From: Eledone cirrhosa
Taxonomy: Eukaryota; Mollusca; Cephalopoda; Octopoda; Eledonidae
Reading direction: 5' to 3'
Assembly (NCBI GenBank): GCA_964016885.1
Contig: OZ024740.1
Location: forward strand, 206,445,691-206,509,690
DNA length: 64,000 bases
The position numbers were made by a program, and so were the translations under genes. Shown here in pieces: positions 41,881 to 53,400 of the stretch (position 1 is the stretch's first letter; each line of letters starts with the position of its first letter). A model generated the notes under the pieces. It was not told where the DNA came from. It made no database searches and saw nothing but the letters and a program-made list of their open reading frames with translations.

Positions 41881-42224
41881 AATATCTATATATATATAAT
41901 TGTTCAATTGTTTGACTCCAATACATTTAAAAACCAGTTCACTAATCATGTTCAAACTTAGCATGTAAGTCCCTTAGACTCAAGAATAGGTTTTCCTCAC
42001 ACTTGGATCTATATTCATTTGTTTATATGTTTGTTTGAGTTTGGAAAAATAACATTGATAGTCATGGAGAAAAAGAAACAGATAAAGAAAGTGAAGAAAG
42101 TGAGTGATACATATTCAAACATTCCTCCATCTCTTCTGCATTCAACATATTAGCCATGCTCTCCTATATCAGCAACAGCACATGTGGTCATACATTCTTT
42201 ATTTCTCTTCTGTATGGTCATATC
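41881..42224. other. No recognisable feature
   Basis: AT-rich DNA next to an RTE terminus. No ORF or repeat assignment. Confidence 0.4.
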
Positions 42225-43943
42225 ATCATCATCATCGTTTAACGTCCATATTCCACGCTTGCATGGGTTTGGACGGGGGTTTTCCCACTTGAGGCAAGAG
42301 TGGTTGTCTTGCTCGCATAGGACTGTCTGGCAGGTTTTCTACAGCTGGATGCCCTTCCTAACACCAACCACATTTACAGTGTGGGGCTGGGAGGTTTTTA
42401 CCATGTTGCCTACACGGCCACATTACAGCGTGGACTGTGTGTTTTTTGTCGTGACACCTACACGATCTCATTTGTTTCGGACTGGATGTTGTGGCACCAA
42501 CATAACTTTGCGTTGAAGGGGGCGGTGTGGATGGGGTGGTGGTGGTGGGACGGGGGTGTATTTTGTTAGAGATGCCTACTGACTGTAGTAGGTTTTACTT
42601 TGTATTTAGGTAAGGCGGGTCTTCTCTGTTACTGAGTACCGCCAAAGGTCTCGGTCCAGTGACATTGTCTTGGAGAGGTGTAAGTGTGTGAGGTCGGAAT
42701 TTATCAGCTCGTCCCAGGTTTTCCTGGGTCTGCCTACTCCGTGGCTACCATCTATCTTTATTGCCCTGCACTTTGTTATACAGCTGTCGTCTTTCATGCG
42801 CATCACGTGACCATACCAATGTAGCCTTCTCTCGAGTAAACAACATCTGATCCCTCTTATTTCTAATTTTTTCCTTAGTTCGTTTATGCTTTGCCGTTCA
42901 CGTATATTACTATTGCACATCCAGCGGAGCATGCAAGCTTCGTTCCTCTCTAGTCTGTGTATATCCTCTGCATACAATGCCCAGGTCTCACTACCATGCA
43001 ACATTGCTGTTCGTATGCAGGCATCATACAACCTGCCTTTCATTTTTAGGGAGAACCCTTTAGCGGCTAATAGTGGTATAAGCTCTCTGAACTTTTTCCA
43101 TCCAGTTCTGACTCTAGCTACTGTACTTTCAGAGCACCCTCCCCCACTGCTGATTTTGTCACCCAGGTAACGGAAGCTGTCCACTATTTCTATAGAACCC
43201 TCTACGCAATTGAAAGAGCTAGTATTTTTGGGCACTTGCTGCTACTTATTGCACCAGAGCACCGGCCACATGTAAAATCTGTGTTCTTAGTTAGCTTACC
43301 TGTGATCCCACTACATCTTTTATGCACCCATACTTTGCATTTGGGACATAAAATGGAGTTTCTACCTACGCCTTTTTTTCACACTGAGCATGGCCATTTC
43401 CCGGAGGGGACCGGCGCCTTATTTTCTTTCCTACAAACTAGAACTTTAGTCTTAGCCAGGTTAATTTTAAGGCCTTTTGATTCTAGGCCGTGCTTCCATG
43501 TTTGGAATTTCTTCTCTAGCTCGGCCATTGATTCAGCTATGAGCGTTAGATCATCTGCGTATAGGAGTTCCCATGGGCAGCCGGTCTTGAACTCCTCTGT
43601 TATAGCCTGAAGGGCAATAATAAATAGTAGGGGGCTAAGAACAGAGCCCTGATGGACACCAACTTTTACGCTAAACTCTTCACTATATTCGTTGTTAATT
43701 CTAACCTTGCTGACTGTTTCTTTATACATGGCTTGTATGGCTCTCACAAGCCATTCGTCAACACCTAGTTTTCTAAGAGCCCACCAGATAATGGAACGGG
43801 GGACTCTGTCGAAGGCTTTCTCCAAGTCGACAAAAGCTAAGTATAGGGGTTTACTTTTAGCTAGGTACTTCTCCTGTAGTTGTCGTACAATGAAAAGAGC
43901 ATCTGTGGTACTTTTGCCTGACACAAACCCGAACTGCATTTCA
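42225..43943 (-). mobile_element. RTE LINE, 5'-truncated copy
   Basis: The terminus is at 42225 (atcatcatcatcgtttaacg), followed by the tail, two 48-bp modules (42380-42480), the G-rich 3' UTR, and the ORF up to Glu-Met-Gln-Phe-Gly-Phe near 43943, where it is cut beside a TA run. It is very close to the 28170 copy. Confidence 0.85.
42606..43943 (-). pseudogene. RTE reverse transcriptase with a nonsense mutation in the zinc finger
   Basis: Two open frames, 43939-43379 and 43235-42606, are parts of one reading frame. The upstream part holds motif A (Phe-Val-Asp-Leu-Glu-Lys-Ala-Phe-Asp), motif B and Tyr-Ala-Asp-Asp; the downstream part holds the Phe-Arg-Tyr-Leu-Gly-Asp thumb and the Gly-Arg-Pro-Arg-Lys-Thr-Trp box. 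A TGA at 43381-43379 falls directly after Cys-Ser-Val at the start of the PHD-like finger, replacing its second Cys codon; the frame continues in register after it. Truncation plus this stop make it inactive. Confidence 0.85.
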
Positions 43944-44027
43944 TATGTACTTCACATTTAGCCCATATATATATATATATATATATATGGATTGAGAGGG
44001 ACAAGGCTGCATTGTTACTGATAACGA

Positions 44028-44965
44028 GTGTTAGAAAGTTAAGGGAACACAAACAAGAGATAGGCATTTTCCCATCATCCGTTGTCTACTATGGTTCATT
44101 GATGTTTCAGCGCGTTATAGACAATACATCTATCTGTAGCACACCCATAACTTATTATCAACAAGTTATGAGGGAAAGAAAAGACGAAAAAGAGGCGATA
44201 GCAAAAAGAGAGAAAGAAAGAAAAAAAAAAAGCATACTGATACAAGGGGGAAACACAGGACAATGGCACATGGAAGTAAGTAATCAAGGGGAGAGAGAGG
44301 ATAAAGTTAAAAAATAGGCAGTTAAGTTAAAGCCCAGGGGCCTTATTAACAGCGAGAGAGTTAAGATGAACATGTCTATTCTCAGTGAGAATGGCGTAAA
44401 GAGAGAGAAAGAGAGAGAGACGAAGGAAACAGAAGTGTAACCTCTGCTCCATCCTCTCTATCGATCTCGTTTGTTTTTGTTATTCCTGGTCAGACTTATG
44501 TCTTACCACTTTTTTGGATTAACTCTTTCCTTCCTCCTCCCTTTCTCTCTCTGTTCCCCCTTACCACTTCCGTTTCCTTTGTCCCTCTCTCTCGTTACAC
44601 CGTTCTCACAGAGAAAAGACATGTTCATCTTTGCTCTCTCACCCTTAATTAAGCCCCTGGGCTTTAACCTAACTGCCTTTTTTTAAAACTTCGTTCTCTC
44701 TCTCCTCTTGATTACTTACTTCCATGTGCCATTGTCCTGTGTTTCCCCCTTCTATCAGTATGCTTTTTTTTTTCTTTCTTTCACTCTCTTCGCTATCGCC
44801 TCTTTTTCGTCTTTTCTTTCCCTCATAACTTGTTGATAATAAGTTATGGGCGTGCTACGGATAGATGCATTGTCTATAATGCGCTGAAACATCCGTGACC
44901 CATAGAAGACAACTGATGAAGGGAAATGTCTATCTCTTGTTTGTGTTCCCATAACTTTCTAACAC
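44028..44965. repeat. Large imperfect inverted duplication
   Basis: Left arm about 44028-44440 and right arm about 44560-44965, with about 120 bases of pyrimidine-rich spacer. The arms begin gtgttagaaagtta on the plus strand and the matching reverse complement ends at 44965. They share long identical blocks (for example aacttattatcaacaagtta, then aagacgaaaaagaggcgata) with scattered differences. No ORF is credible. The sequence family is not recognised. Confidence 0.85.
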
Positions 44966-45377
44966 TATATAAATAAATATATATATATATCTTCCTCATA
45001 TCTTTCCTGTCTGTGTATATATGCCACATCTTCCAATATAGCTCCAAAAACAAAATATGGAGTTAAGCAATTAAGTTAATGAATGAACAAGGAGTGAAAG
45101 AAACAGAGATAGAGAAAGTGAGCAACACACATTTTGATTTATGGAAACTACTAAAAATAACATTTGTGAAATCTGTAATTTTTTTGCATATTCATTTCCG
45201 TTATTTTTTGATTTTTGTTTCTGAAAGATAACTGAAATGTAATGCAGTGACTCTTTATTCATTATTCAATGAAAATTTGACTTGACTTAGATCCATCATT
45301 AACAGAAAAATTTTAGATTTTTAGATAAATAATACTGACTTTGGAAGGTGCAATAAAAAAAATGCCATTGAAGACCT
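44966..45377. other. No recognisable feature
   Basis: AT-rich DNA between the inverted duplication and the Helitron remnant. No ORF or family. Confidence 0.4.
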
Positions 45378-46640
45378 TCATTTGGAAGACAGTCTCATAA
45401 AGCTATGACAAAGCAGCTACAAAGGGAGAATGAAATTGAAGAGATGCGACAAGAAAGACTTCAAAGCCTCAAAAAATAAAAAATAAAAAACCCAGCAAAA
45501 TAAATCAGAAAAACAAAGATCAAAAAGTCTTGCTGATGATAAGTACAAGAAAGCAACTATTTCCCAAGAAGAATCAGATGTACAAAAATCATCAAGATAG
45601 CAAATGGAGAGAAATAGAGCAGCTCAAAGGTGGCATGAAGAAACTGAAGCTCAAACAACTCAAAGGCTATGTGAACAGAGACCAAGAACAGAAAATTAAC
45701 GATTTATGATTTTAAATGTCTCAGAACCTTTAATTCAAATTTCCTCAATTTGTCCAAATTGTGATGAAAGATGGAATGGTGAGTCAACTGGATTGTACTG
45801 TTCTAATGAAAAGACCAAGTTGAAACTATTAACCGAACCACTAGAACTCTTGAGGGGACTGCTGAATTTGGTACAACTACTGAATCAAGTCACTTTCTTC
45901 AAAATATCCAGATGTACAATAATGCATTCCAAATGACATCCATGAAGGTGGCTTTATGGCCACTTTCAAGATCCAAGAGCAAGTTAAACATAGAATTGGA
46001 CCACTTCAGAAGAACCAAAATATTTATAACTGTATTTCACCAGTGATATGAAAAACCAAGCACAGACAAGATATGAAAGGAATAAAGAAACCAAAGGAAT
46101 AATGAAATCATATTGCAACTACAAGATATGAGAAACAGATATATTAGAAGTTTCAAATATGCCCAAGAAAATGAACCTGTAGAAGAACTCAAGGTACTAA
46201 TAAATGCTGACAAGAAACTATCAGAACATTCACGCCGCTACAATGTACCTGAAAGTAATGGAGTTGTTATTGTGATATCTGAAGAGCATAGTAAACAGGA
46301 CATAATCCTTTATGGGAGAGATAATCAATTACAGAGAATAAATGAAACCCATCACTCTTATGATGCTCTCCAATATCCTTTAATTTATGTGAATGGAGAA
46401 TATGGAAACCATTTTAAAATCCCTCAGAAAGATGAAAATGATAACACCAGGAAGACAGTCTCATGTATGGACTTTTACTCCCACCATTTTAGGGTTCATC
46501 AAGAAAATTTCAATTCACTCCACTGAATGCAAAATTTGTCCCATCAATTTGCTGTGGACATGTATGCAAAGGTTAAGGCAGAAAAATTAGCATTCATAAG
46601 ATCCCTCGAGAAAGAATTACAAAGGTTTATCCATGATGTA
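45378..46640 (+). pseudogene. Helitron Rep/helicase N-terminal fragment, decayed
   Basis: Read over several frames: a charged Gln/Arg/Glu-rich start (45390-45700), Ile-Cys-Pro-Asn-Cys with Cys-Ser-Asn-Glu-Lys (a zinc-binding-type segment, 45745-45815), Ser-His-Phe-Leu-Gln-Asn-Ile and Asn-Asn-Ala-Phe-Gln-Met-Thr-Ser (45890-45945), Leu-Tyr-Gly-Arg-Asp-Asn-Gln-Leu-Gln-Arg-Ile-Asn-Glu-Thr-His, then Tyr-Asp-Ala-Leu-Gln-Tyr-Pro-Leu-Ile-Tyr (46309-46395), Met-Asp-Phe-Tyr-Ser and Phe-Ala-Val-Asp-Met-Tyr-Ala-Lys (46550-46576). This order is that of the N-terminal domain of Helitron transposases, which move by rolling-circle replication. The Rep catalytic and helicase domains are absent. The only sizeable intact frame is 137 codons (46113-46526). 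Confidence 0.8.
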
Positions 46641-46645
46641 CATGG

Positions 46646-46850
46646 ATGATGATCAATAGGTGAAGTGGATGGAAGCCACTGTAGAGGTAGACCAAGAAAG
46701 ACCTGGGCAGAGGTGGTGAGAGCTGATTTCAAATCACTGAGACACACAGAAGAGATGACAAAGGGATGTAATGAGTGGAGAGATGCTGTGCTGGAAAGGA
46801 CAAGTCCATGAAGTGTGGAAAAGTAGACGCAAAAATGATGATTATGATGA
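46646..46850 (+). pseudogene. RTE-like LINE C-terminal fragment with tail
   Basis: One frame reads Gly-Arg-Pro-Arg-Lys-Thr-Trp-Ala-Glu-Val-Val-Arg-Ala-Asp and later Glu-Trp-Arg-Asp-Ala-Val-Leu, followed by a decayed terminus (agtgtggaaaagtagacgca, then gatgattatgatgatc). It seems to interrupt or abut the Helitron fragment. It represents a different RTE-like family from the copy at 28170. Confidence 0.6.
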
Positions 46851-46984
46851 TCTTACAGAATTTGTCATGTCGGTAATGTTAGAATGACTAATGACAATAA
46901 GTATTGAGAAAATATATCAAAGTTTGAATGAAATTTCATTATTTTCTTCAACTCGGGTATTTTTGCTAGTATTATATATATATA

Positions 46985-47034
46985 CATATATACACATACG
47001 CAAGCAGGGAAAAGCGGACGTAAGATGATGATGA

Positions 47035-47040
<6 letters not shown>
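46985..47040 (+). mobile_element. Terminal piece of the tRNA-headed SINE tail
   Basis: It reads gcaagcagggaaaagcggac then gtaagatgatgatgatgat. It is the extreme 3' end of the SINE family at 205-547. Confidence 0.65.
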
Positions 47041-47084
<44 letters not shown>

Positions 47085-47361
47085 GGGGGGGGGAGGTTTG
47101 AAGTTGGCAAACAAAACTTCTCTAGTAGTAGCAAAATATTAAGTCAGTTATCCCGTTGATGGATATCGCCGGCTGCGGCAGTATGTGCAACCTCTTATGG
47201 AGACAGAATTGTTAGTTGTGGCCCCCTAGGATAGCAAGGCAATACTCTGTTCAGGATGTTTCATTTAATGTTGGGGATGTTGTGCCCTTGGTCACAGAGC
47301 CTCTGGAAGAAAGGAGACAGACATGAGGAAATTCCTCTATTCCTGTATCTAAATGAGTGTG
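47041..47361. other. Microsatellite and unassigned DNA
   Basis: TA, GA and a short G run (47041-47095), then unremarkable sequence. No gene is seen. Confidence 0.4.
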
Positions 47362-47420
47362 CATCATCATCATCGCTTTTATGTCCATTTTTCCATGCTC
47401 GCACGGGTTCAACACACTGA
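47362..47420 (-). mobile_element. RTE-type terminal tail piece
   Basis: It reads gcatcatcatcatcgctttt, then tttccatgctcgcacgggtt. Only the extreme terminus is present. Confidence 0.55.
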
Positions 47421-49708
47421 CACCTCCATTCAAAAGTAGAAACAATAATTATTTACAAATATAATCACATTTGTATTTATGTTTAGTCCAGGCAACTTTA
47501 TCTTACGAATCAAAGTGCGCTTAGAAAACAATTGAAACTTAAGAACATAATTTAAACAGTTGACAATACGAAGCAGTATATATTCGACTGGACTAATCAG
47601 TATAAATAGCATGATCACAGAAGTTCAATCATTTGGTGATAATTACATATAGCGGTTGATATGTTAGCTAAGAGCGGCTGTAGAGGAAAGAATCTTATGG
47701 ATATGCGTCATTATAGCTATCATACGAGTAAAGGACAATAAAAAACTACTATTGTTAGTATATGTGAAGAATTGTTGGTGTATACTATATGTAATACGAC
47801 TGGGTGCGTGTTTGGTGCGAACTGGGATACTTTTGGTTTTGTTGAATTGCATTCCAGTTTTTTAAAAGCCTGTTTCAAGATGTAAATTATAGAAACATTT
47901 TTGTGTCTTTTTCTTGCTAAATAGAAGTCATAAAATATATATTAAAATTATTTCTAATAAACTGGATTTTATAAAGAAAACAAAATGAAGAAAAAAATAA
48001 GGAACCAACTGAATTTCGTTTCGGTTGTTAAATTTTCGAGTTATATTTTTTTAGTAACTTTCGATTGGTCACATGACTCGACAAAATGGTAGGTAGTGTT
48101 GTTTGTGTTAGAAAGAGCCTGTTTTTTTCAACACATTCATTTCACTACTTTGTTCCCGGTTTACTCTACTGTAGCAGAGACATGATTAGCCGAAAATGAG
48201 TGCCATAAAGGTTAAGGTAATTTACTCATGTCTTTATGATGCAGTTTATCACAGGGTTACTTTGACTACATTTACCCGTCGGGACACCCACTTTGGGTGA
48301 ATTTGTGTGTGTGCGTGTGTGAATGTTTAATCAGCGAAGTCACGGGACTACCGAGTCGAATGATTTTCATTTCTTTATTAGAATTCAAGAAAACATTTAA
48401 TCAAACACTCGCTTTTCAACTCCACTAGAAAATCCCATTCGAAATTTCTATGGCAACATCACTAAGACAAAATCTCGCCTGTTGTAATGGTTGTGTTGGT
48501 GGTTCACTTACCTGCTTCTGTAACTGAGTTTAATTAAATTTCGTCACCTCACCTCGTGTCATGGAATTCCTAAATAATTACAAATATTGCGATCAATCTG
48601 TTTGGCAAAAAATATTTAGTAGAAAGGACAATTAATGACATATCTTCTACATCAATAAGACCATCTAACATATTCATTGCTATAAATTATAAATGAAGAA
48701 ATTTCTCAAATTCTGTACTAATTAATATATTAATTGCTAGCTTTTTAATTAGACTAATGTTCTCGAAACTCTTATATCGCTATTCTCACCATTTCTTCCA
48801 ATTTCCTTGAAAATTTTTTCTAATGTATGTATAAATACAATATTCCCCCCTCTCTTTCTCTTTATATTAGTGGTAGTGTCTGAAGCATGGTTTTAGATTT
48901 GGTAATTAATAAAACTTATTTCCTCATTTATCTTCAATTTACCATACATAGAATGCTTTCAACTAGTTATTTATTCTTAGTTTAAGTATGAAATGTAAAC
49001 CTTTATTTCCTTGTAATGTTTCCTCTGAAGCTGTATGTATTTAATATATGTAATTCAAATATCGTATTACATACACGTGTGTCTTATGCAATTTTCTAAT
49101 TATATGTTCTCGATTTATTATCACTATCAATCCTTTATTGCTTTAAATTCTCATTTAGTATGTTTCCTCTATTTATCAAAGCTACAGTTGTAAGGTATTA
49201 GACATCTGTAACATTTGGAAACAGTATTTAGTTAATAGGTGAATAGAGGTTGTTGATATCTGGTCATTTGAGGAATGGCTGGGTTTTGGCATAGAGAAAC
49301 GGCATGGTTCATCGTCGTTATTAGATGACCTCCTGAGACCTAGAGACAGACAGTACCGAACATTAGCCCCCCCCCCCCTCAGTCCGTCTGTTCAGTAGAG
49401 ACTTCACACACACCTGGAATTAAATTAGCATCTGCTATTGGCGTAACATCTCGGGTAGAGTGTGAAGAGAACAGATTTTGTCATAGCAAATATTTCCACA
49501 ATTGAATAACACGACTCCACTAGTGTTGAATAATTCATCTTCTTCGGATTTTAATTGTTAGATGTGTGTGTGCATGGAAATGTCCCCGCCCAGTTTCCGA
49601 ATCGTAGTAATGGCTGACTAGGAATTGGTATTCATATTTATGTGTGTGTGTTTATATATAAGTTTATGTATGTTTATACACACACTCACACATATATATT
49701 TGCCTGTG
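47421..49708. other. Repeat-poor stretch; possible promoter, no firm gene
   Basis: This is the longest part of the right half without a recognisable transposon. A CCAAT-type box joined to an E-box-like site (gattggtcacatgac, 48063-48077) lies about 120 bases before an ATG at 48196 that opens a 34-codon frame with possible splice donors inside. No coding domain is seen. A run of 12-13 C lies near 49367-49379. Confidence 0.3.
48063..48216 (+). promoter_or_regulatory. Candidate promoter and first exon
   Basis: Inverted CCAAT (attgg) directly followed by tcacatgac (E-box-like), then a pyrimidine-rich stretch, then ATG at 48196 in the context gaaaATGAG. The frame reads Met-Ser-Ala-Ile-Lys-Val-Lys and meets a possible donor AAG|GTAATT at 48216/48217 (or AAG|GTTAAG at 48210/48211). 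Without splicing it stops at 48298. The evidence is weak. Confidence 0.2.
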
Positions 49709-49999
49709 TGTTGTTGAAAACACGACTGCTTTCCAGTTTCAATATCTTTGTTAGAATCTTATATTTTCTAAATAAGGCATCTACAGTTCCTAAATCTATA
49801 ATTTTGTCACTGTTTCCAGCCCCTCTTGGTTCCGACTTCAGGGATGTTGTTCTTACCAGGTTTTGAATTTTATACTTGACCATGAGGGTCTCGAAACGTC
49901 GACAAAATTAAGGATATTTTGAAGTTTTTTTTAGATAATATGAACAGATTCTGATAAAGATATTAAAACTGGAAGGTAGTTGTCTTCACCAGCACATGT
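49709..49999. mobile_element. Possible MITE-like element with imperfect inverted ends
   Basis: Left end about 49709-49772 and right end about 49926-49999 are imperfect reverse complements; shared blocks include ttccagttt(c/t)aatatcttt and (t/g)ttagaatc. The interior holds ggtctcgaaacgtcgacaaa. No transposase frame is present. The boundaries are uncertain. Confidence 0.45.
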
Positions 50000-50146
50000 A
50001 AATGTATATATATATAGTTTGTATATATATATATATATATATAAATATACATATATATATATATATATACACGCACACACTCATACACACACACACACAC
50101 ATATATATAGTTATATCTGTATACAGAGTGGATATATGTGTGTGTG

Positions 50147-50177
<31 letters not shown>

Positions 50178-50205
50178 ATATCTATATATATATATATTAT
50201 ATATT
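50000..50205. repeat. TA/CA microsatellite tract
   Basis: Alternating TA, CA and TG dinucleotide runs with few interruptions. The overlapping Tyr/Ile-rich frames across it are spurious. Confidence 0.9.
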
Positions 50206-50216
50206 ATAACCTAAAG

Positions 50217-50450
50217 CAGATAGGACACCTTGATTCTGTCAGGGAAATGGTATTGAAAAGGGTTGTTATCGAGGTGACCTAATCAGCAGTAGGGGAGGAT
50301 GCCCTGAAAGTGTTGTAACTAGTCAGAACAGTTTATGAGGAATTGGATGTAGTGTGTAATAGAGAAGACTGCACTGACACGGACATTTGATGTGTATGGA
50401 AAATAATAGCTGTATAATGAAGTGTAGAGGAATATCAATTGTGGGGATTT
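50217..50450 (+). pseudogene. Decayed RTE ORF end adjoining the 29-bp array
   Basis: aatcagcagtaggggaggat then gccctgaaagtgttgtaact matches the Lys-Ile-Ser-Ser-Gly-Gly-Gly segment of the RTE LINE at 30085-30135. After an internal deletion, aatagctgtataatgaagtg matches the Asp-Ser-Cys-Ile-Thr-Lys-Cys-Arg segment at 30457-30485. The next bases, gggagaggtagatgaaggta, sit where the LINE encodes Gly-Arg-Pro-Arg-Lys-Thr-Trp, and from here the 29-bp repeat begins. Confidence 0.65.
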
Positions 50451-53400
50451 GTGGGAGAGGTAGATGAAGGTAGACAGATGTGGAAGAGGTAGATGAAGGT
50501 AGACAGATGAGGAAGAGGTAGATGAAGGTAGACAGATGAGGGAGAGGTAGATGAAGGTAGACAGATGAGGAAGAGGTAGATGAAGGTAGACAGATGAGGA
50601 AGAGGTAGATGAAGGTAGACAGATGAGGGAGAGGGAGATAAAGGTAGACAGATGAGGGAGAGGGAGATAAAGGTAGACAGATGAGGAAGAGGTAGACGAA
50701 GCTAGACAGATGAGGAAGAGGTAGATGAAGGTAGACAGATGAGGAAGAGGTAGATGAAGGTAGACAGATGAGGGAGAGGTAGATGAAGGTAGACAGATGA
50801 GGGAGAGGTAGATGAAGGTAGACAGATGAGGAAGAGGTAGATGAAGGTAGACCGATGAAGAAGAGGTAGATGAAGGTAGACAGATGAGGGAGAGGTAGAT
50901 GAAGGTAGACAGATGAGGAAGAGGTAGATGAAGGTAGACAGATGGAGAGGTACATGAAGGGAGGCAGATGTGGAAGAGGTAGACAGATGAGGGAGAGGTA
51001 GATGAAGGTAGACAGATGAAGAAGAGGTAGATGAAGGTAGACAGATGAGTGAGAGGTAGATGAAGGTAGACAGATGAAGAAGAGGTAGATGAAGGTAGAC
51101 AGATGAGGAAGAGGTAGATGAAGGTAGACAGATGAGGGAGAGGTAGATGAAGGTAGACAGAGGAAGAAGAGGTAGATGAAGGTAGACAGATGTGGAAGAG
51201 GTAGATGAAGGTAGACAGATGAGGAAGAGGTAGATGAAGGTAGACACATGAGGGAGAGGTAGATGAAGGTAGACAGATGAGGAAGAGGTAGATGAAGGTA
51301 GACAGAGGAAGAAGAGGTAGATGAAGGTAGACAGATGAGGGAGAGGAAGATAAAGGTAGACAGATGAGGGAGAGGAAGATAAAGGTAGACAGATGAGGGA
51401 GAGGTAGATGAAGAAGAGGTAGATGAAGGTATACAGATGAGGAAGAGGTAGATGAAGGTAGACACATGAGGGAGAGGTAGATGAAGGTAGACAGAGGATG
51501 AAGAGGTAGATGAAGGTAGACATGAGGGAGAGGTAGATGAAGGTAGACAGATGAGGGAGAGGTAGATAAAGGTAGACAGATGAGGGAGAGGTAGATAAAG
51601 GTAGACAGATGTGGAAGAGGTAGATGAAGGTAGACAGATGAGGGAGAGGGAGATAAAGGTAGACAGATGAGGAAGAGGTAGATGAAGCTAGACAGATGAG
51701 GAAGAGGTAGATGAAGGTAGACAGATGAGGGAGAGGTAGATGAAGGTAGACAGATGAGGAAGAGGTAGATTAAGGTAGACACATGTGGAAGAGGTAGATG
51801 AAGGTAGACAGATGAAGAAGAGGTAGATGAAGGTAGACAGATGTGGAAGAGGTAGATGAAGGTAGACAGATGAAGAAGAGGTAGATGAAGGTAGACAGAT
51901 GAAGAAGAGGTAGACAGATGTGGAAGAGGTAGATGAAGGTAGACAGATGAAGAAGAGGTAGATGAAGGTAGACAGATGAGGGAGAGGTAGATGAAGGTAG
52001 ACAGATGTGGAAGAGGTAGATGGAGGTAGACAGATGAGGGAGAGGTAGATGAAGGTAGACAGATGAGGGAGAGGTAGATGAAGGTAGAAAGATGAAGAAA
52101 AGGTAGATGAAGGTAGACAGATGAGGAAGAGGTAGATGAAGGTAGACAGATGAGGAAGAGGTGGATGAAGGTAGACGGATGAGGGAGAGGTAGATCAATG
52201 TAGGCAGATAGGGAGAGGTAGATGAATGTAGACGAAGAAGAAGAGGTAGATGAAGGTAGACAGATGAAGGTAGACAGATGGGGGAGAGGTAGATGAAGGT
52301 AGACAGATGAAGAAGAGGTAGATGAAGGTAGACATGAAGAAGTAGACAGATGAGGAAGAGGTAGATGAAGGTAGACAGATGAGGGAGAGGTAGATGAAGG
52401 TAGACAGATGAAGAAGAGGTAGATGAAGAAGAGGTAGATGTGGAAGAAGTAGATGAATGTAGACAGATGAGGAAGAGGTAGACTGAAGAAGAGGTAGATG
52501 AAGGTAGACAGATGAAGAAGAGGTAGGTGAAGGTAGACATGTGGAAGAGGTAGATGAAGGTAGACAGATGAGGAAGAGGTAGATGAAGATAGACAGATGA
52601 GGGAGAGGTAGGTGAAGGTAGACAGATGAAGAAGAGGTAGATGAAGGTAGACATATGTGGAAGAGGTAGATGAAGGTAGACAGATGAGGTAGATGAAGGT
52701 AGACAGATGAGGAAGAGGTAGATGAAGGTAGACAGATGAGGAAGAGGTAGATGAAGGTAGACAGATGAGGAAGAGGTAGATGAAGGTAGATATGAGGGAG
52801 AGGTAGATGAAGGTAGACGGATGAGGAAGAAGTGGATGAAGGTAGACGGATGAGGGAGAGGTAGATGAAGGTAGACAGATGAAGAAAAGGTAGATGAAGA
52901 AAAGGTAGATGAAGGTAGACAGATGAGGAAGAGGTAGACAGATGTGGAAGTGGTAGATGAAGGTAGACAGATGAGGGAGAGGTAGATGAAGGTAGACAGA
53001 TGAGGAAGAGGTAGACAGATGTGGGAGAGGTAGATGAAGGTAGACAGATGAAGAAAAGGTAGATGAAGGTAGACAGATGGGGGAGAGGTAGATGAAGGTA
53101 GACAGATGAAGAAGAGGTAGACAGATGAATGAGATGAAGATAGACAGATGAGGAGGTAGATGAAGGTAGACAGTTGAAGGAGAGGTAGATGAAGGGAGAC
53201 AGATGGGGGAGAGGTAGATGAAGGTAGACAGATGAGGAAGTGGTAGATGAAGGTAGACAGATGAGGAAGAGGTAGATGAAGGTAGACAGATGTTGAAGAG
53301 GTAGATGAAGGTAGACAGATGTTGAAGAGGTAGATGAAGGTAGACAGATGAGGAAGAGGTAGATGAAGGTAGACAGATGAGGAAGAAGTAGATGAAGGTA

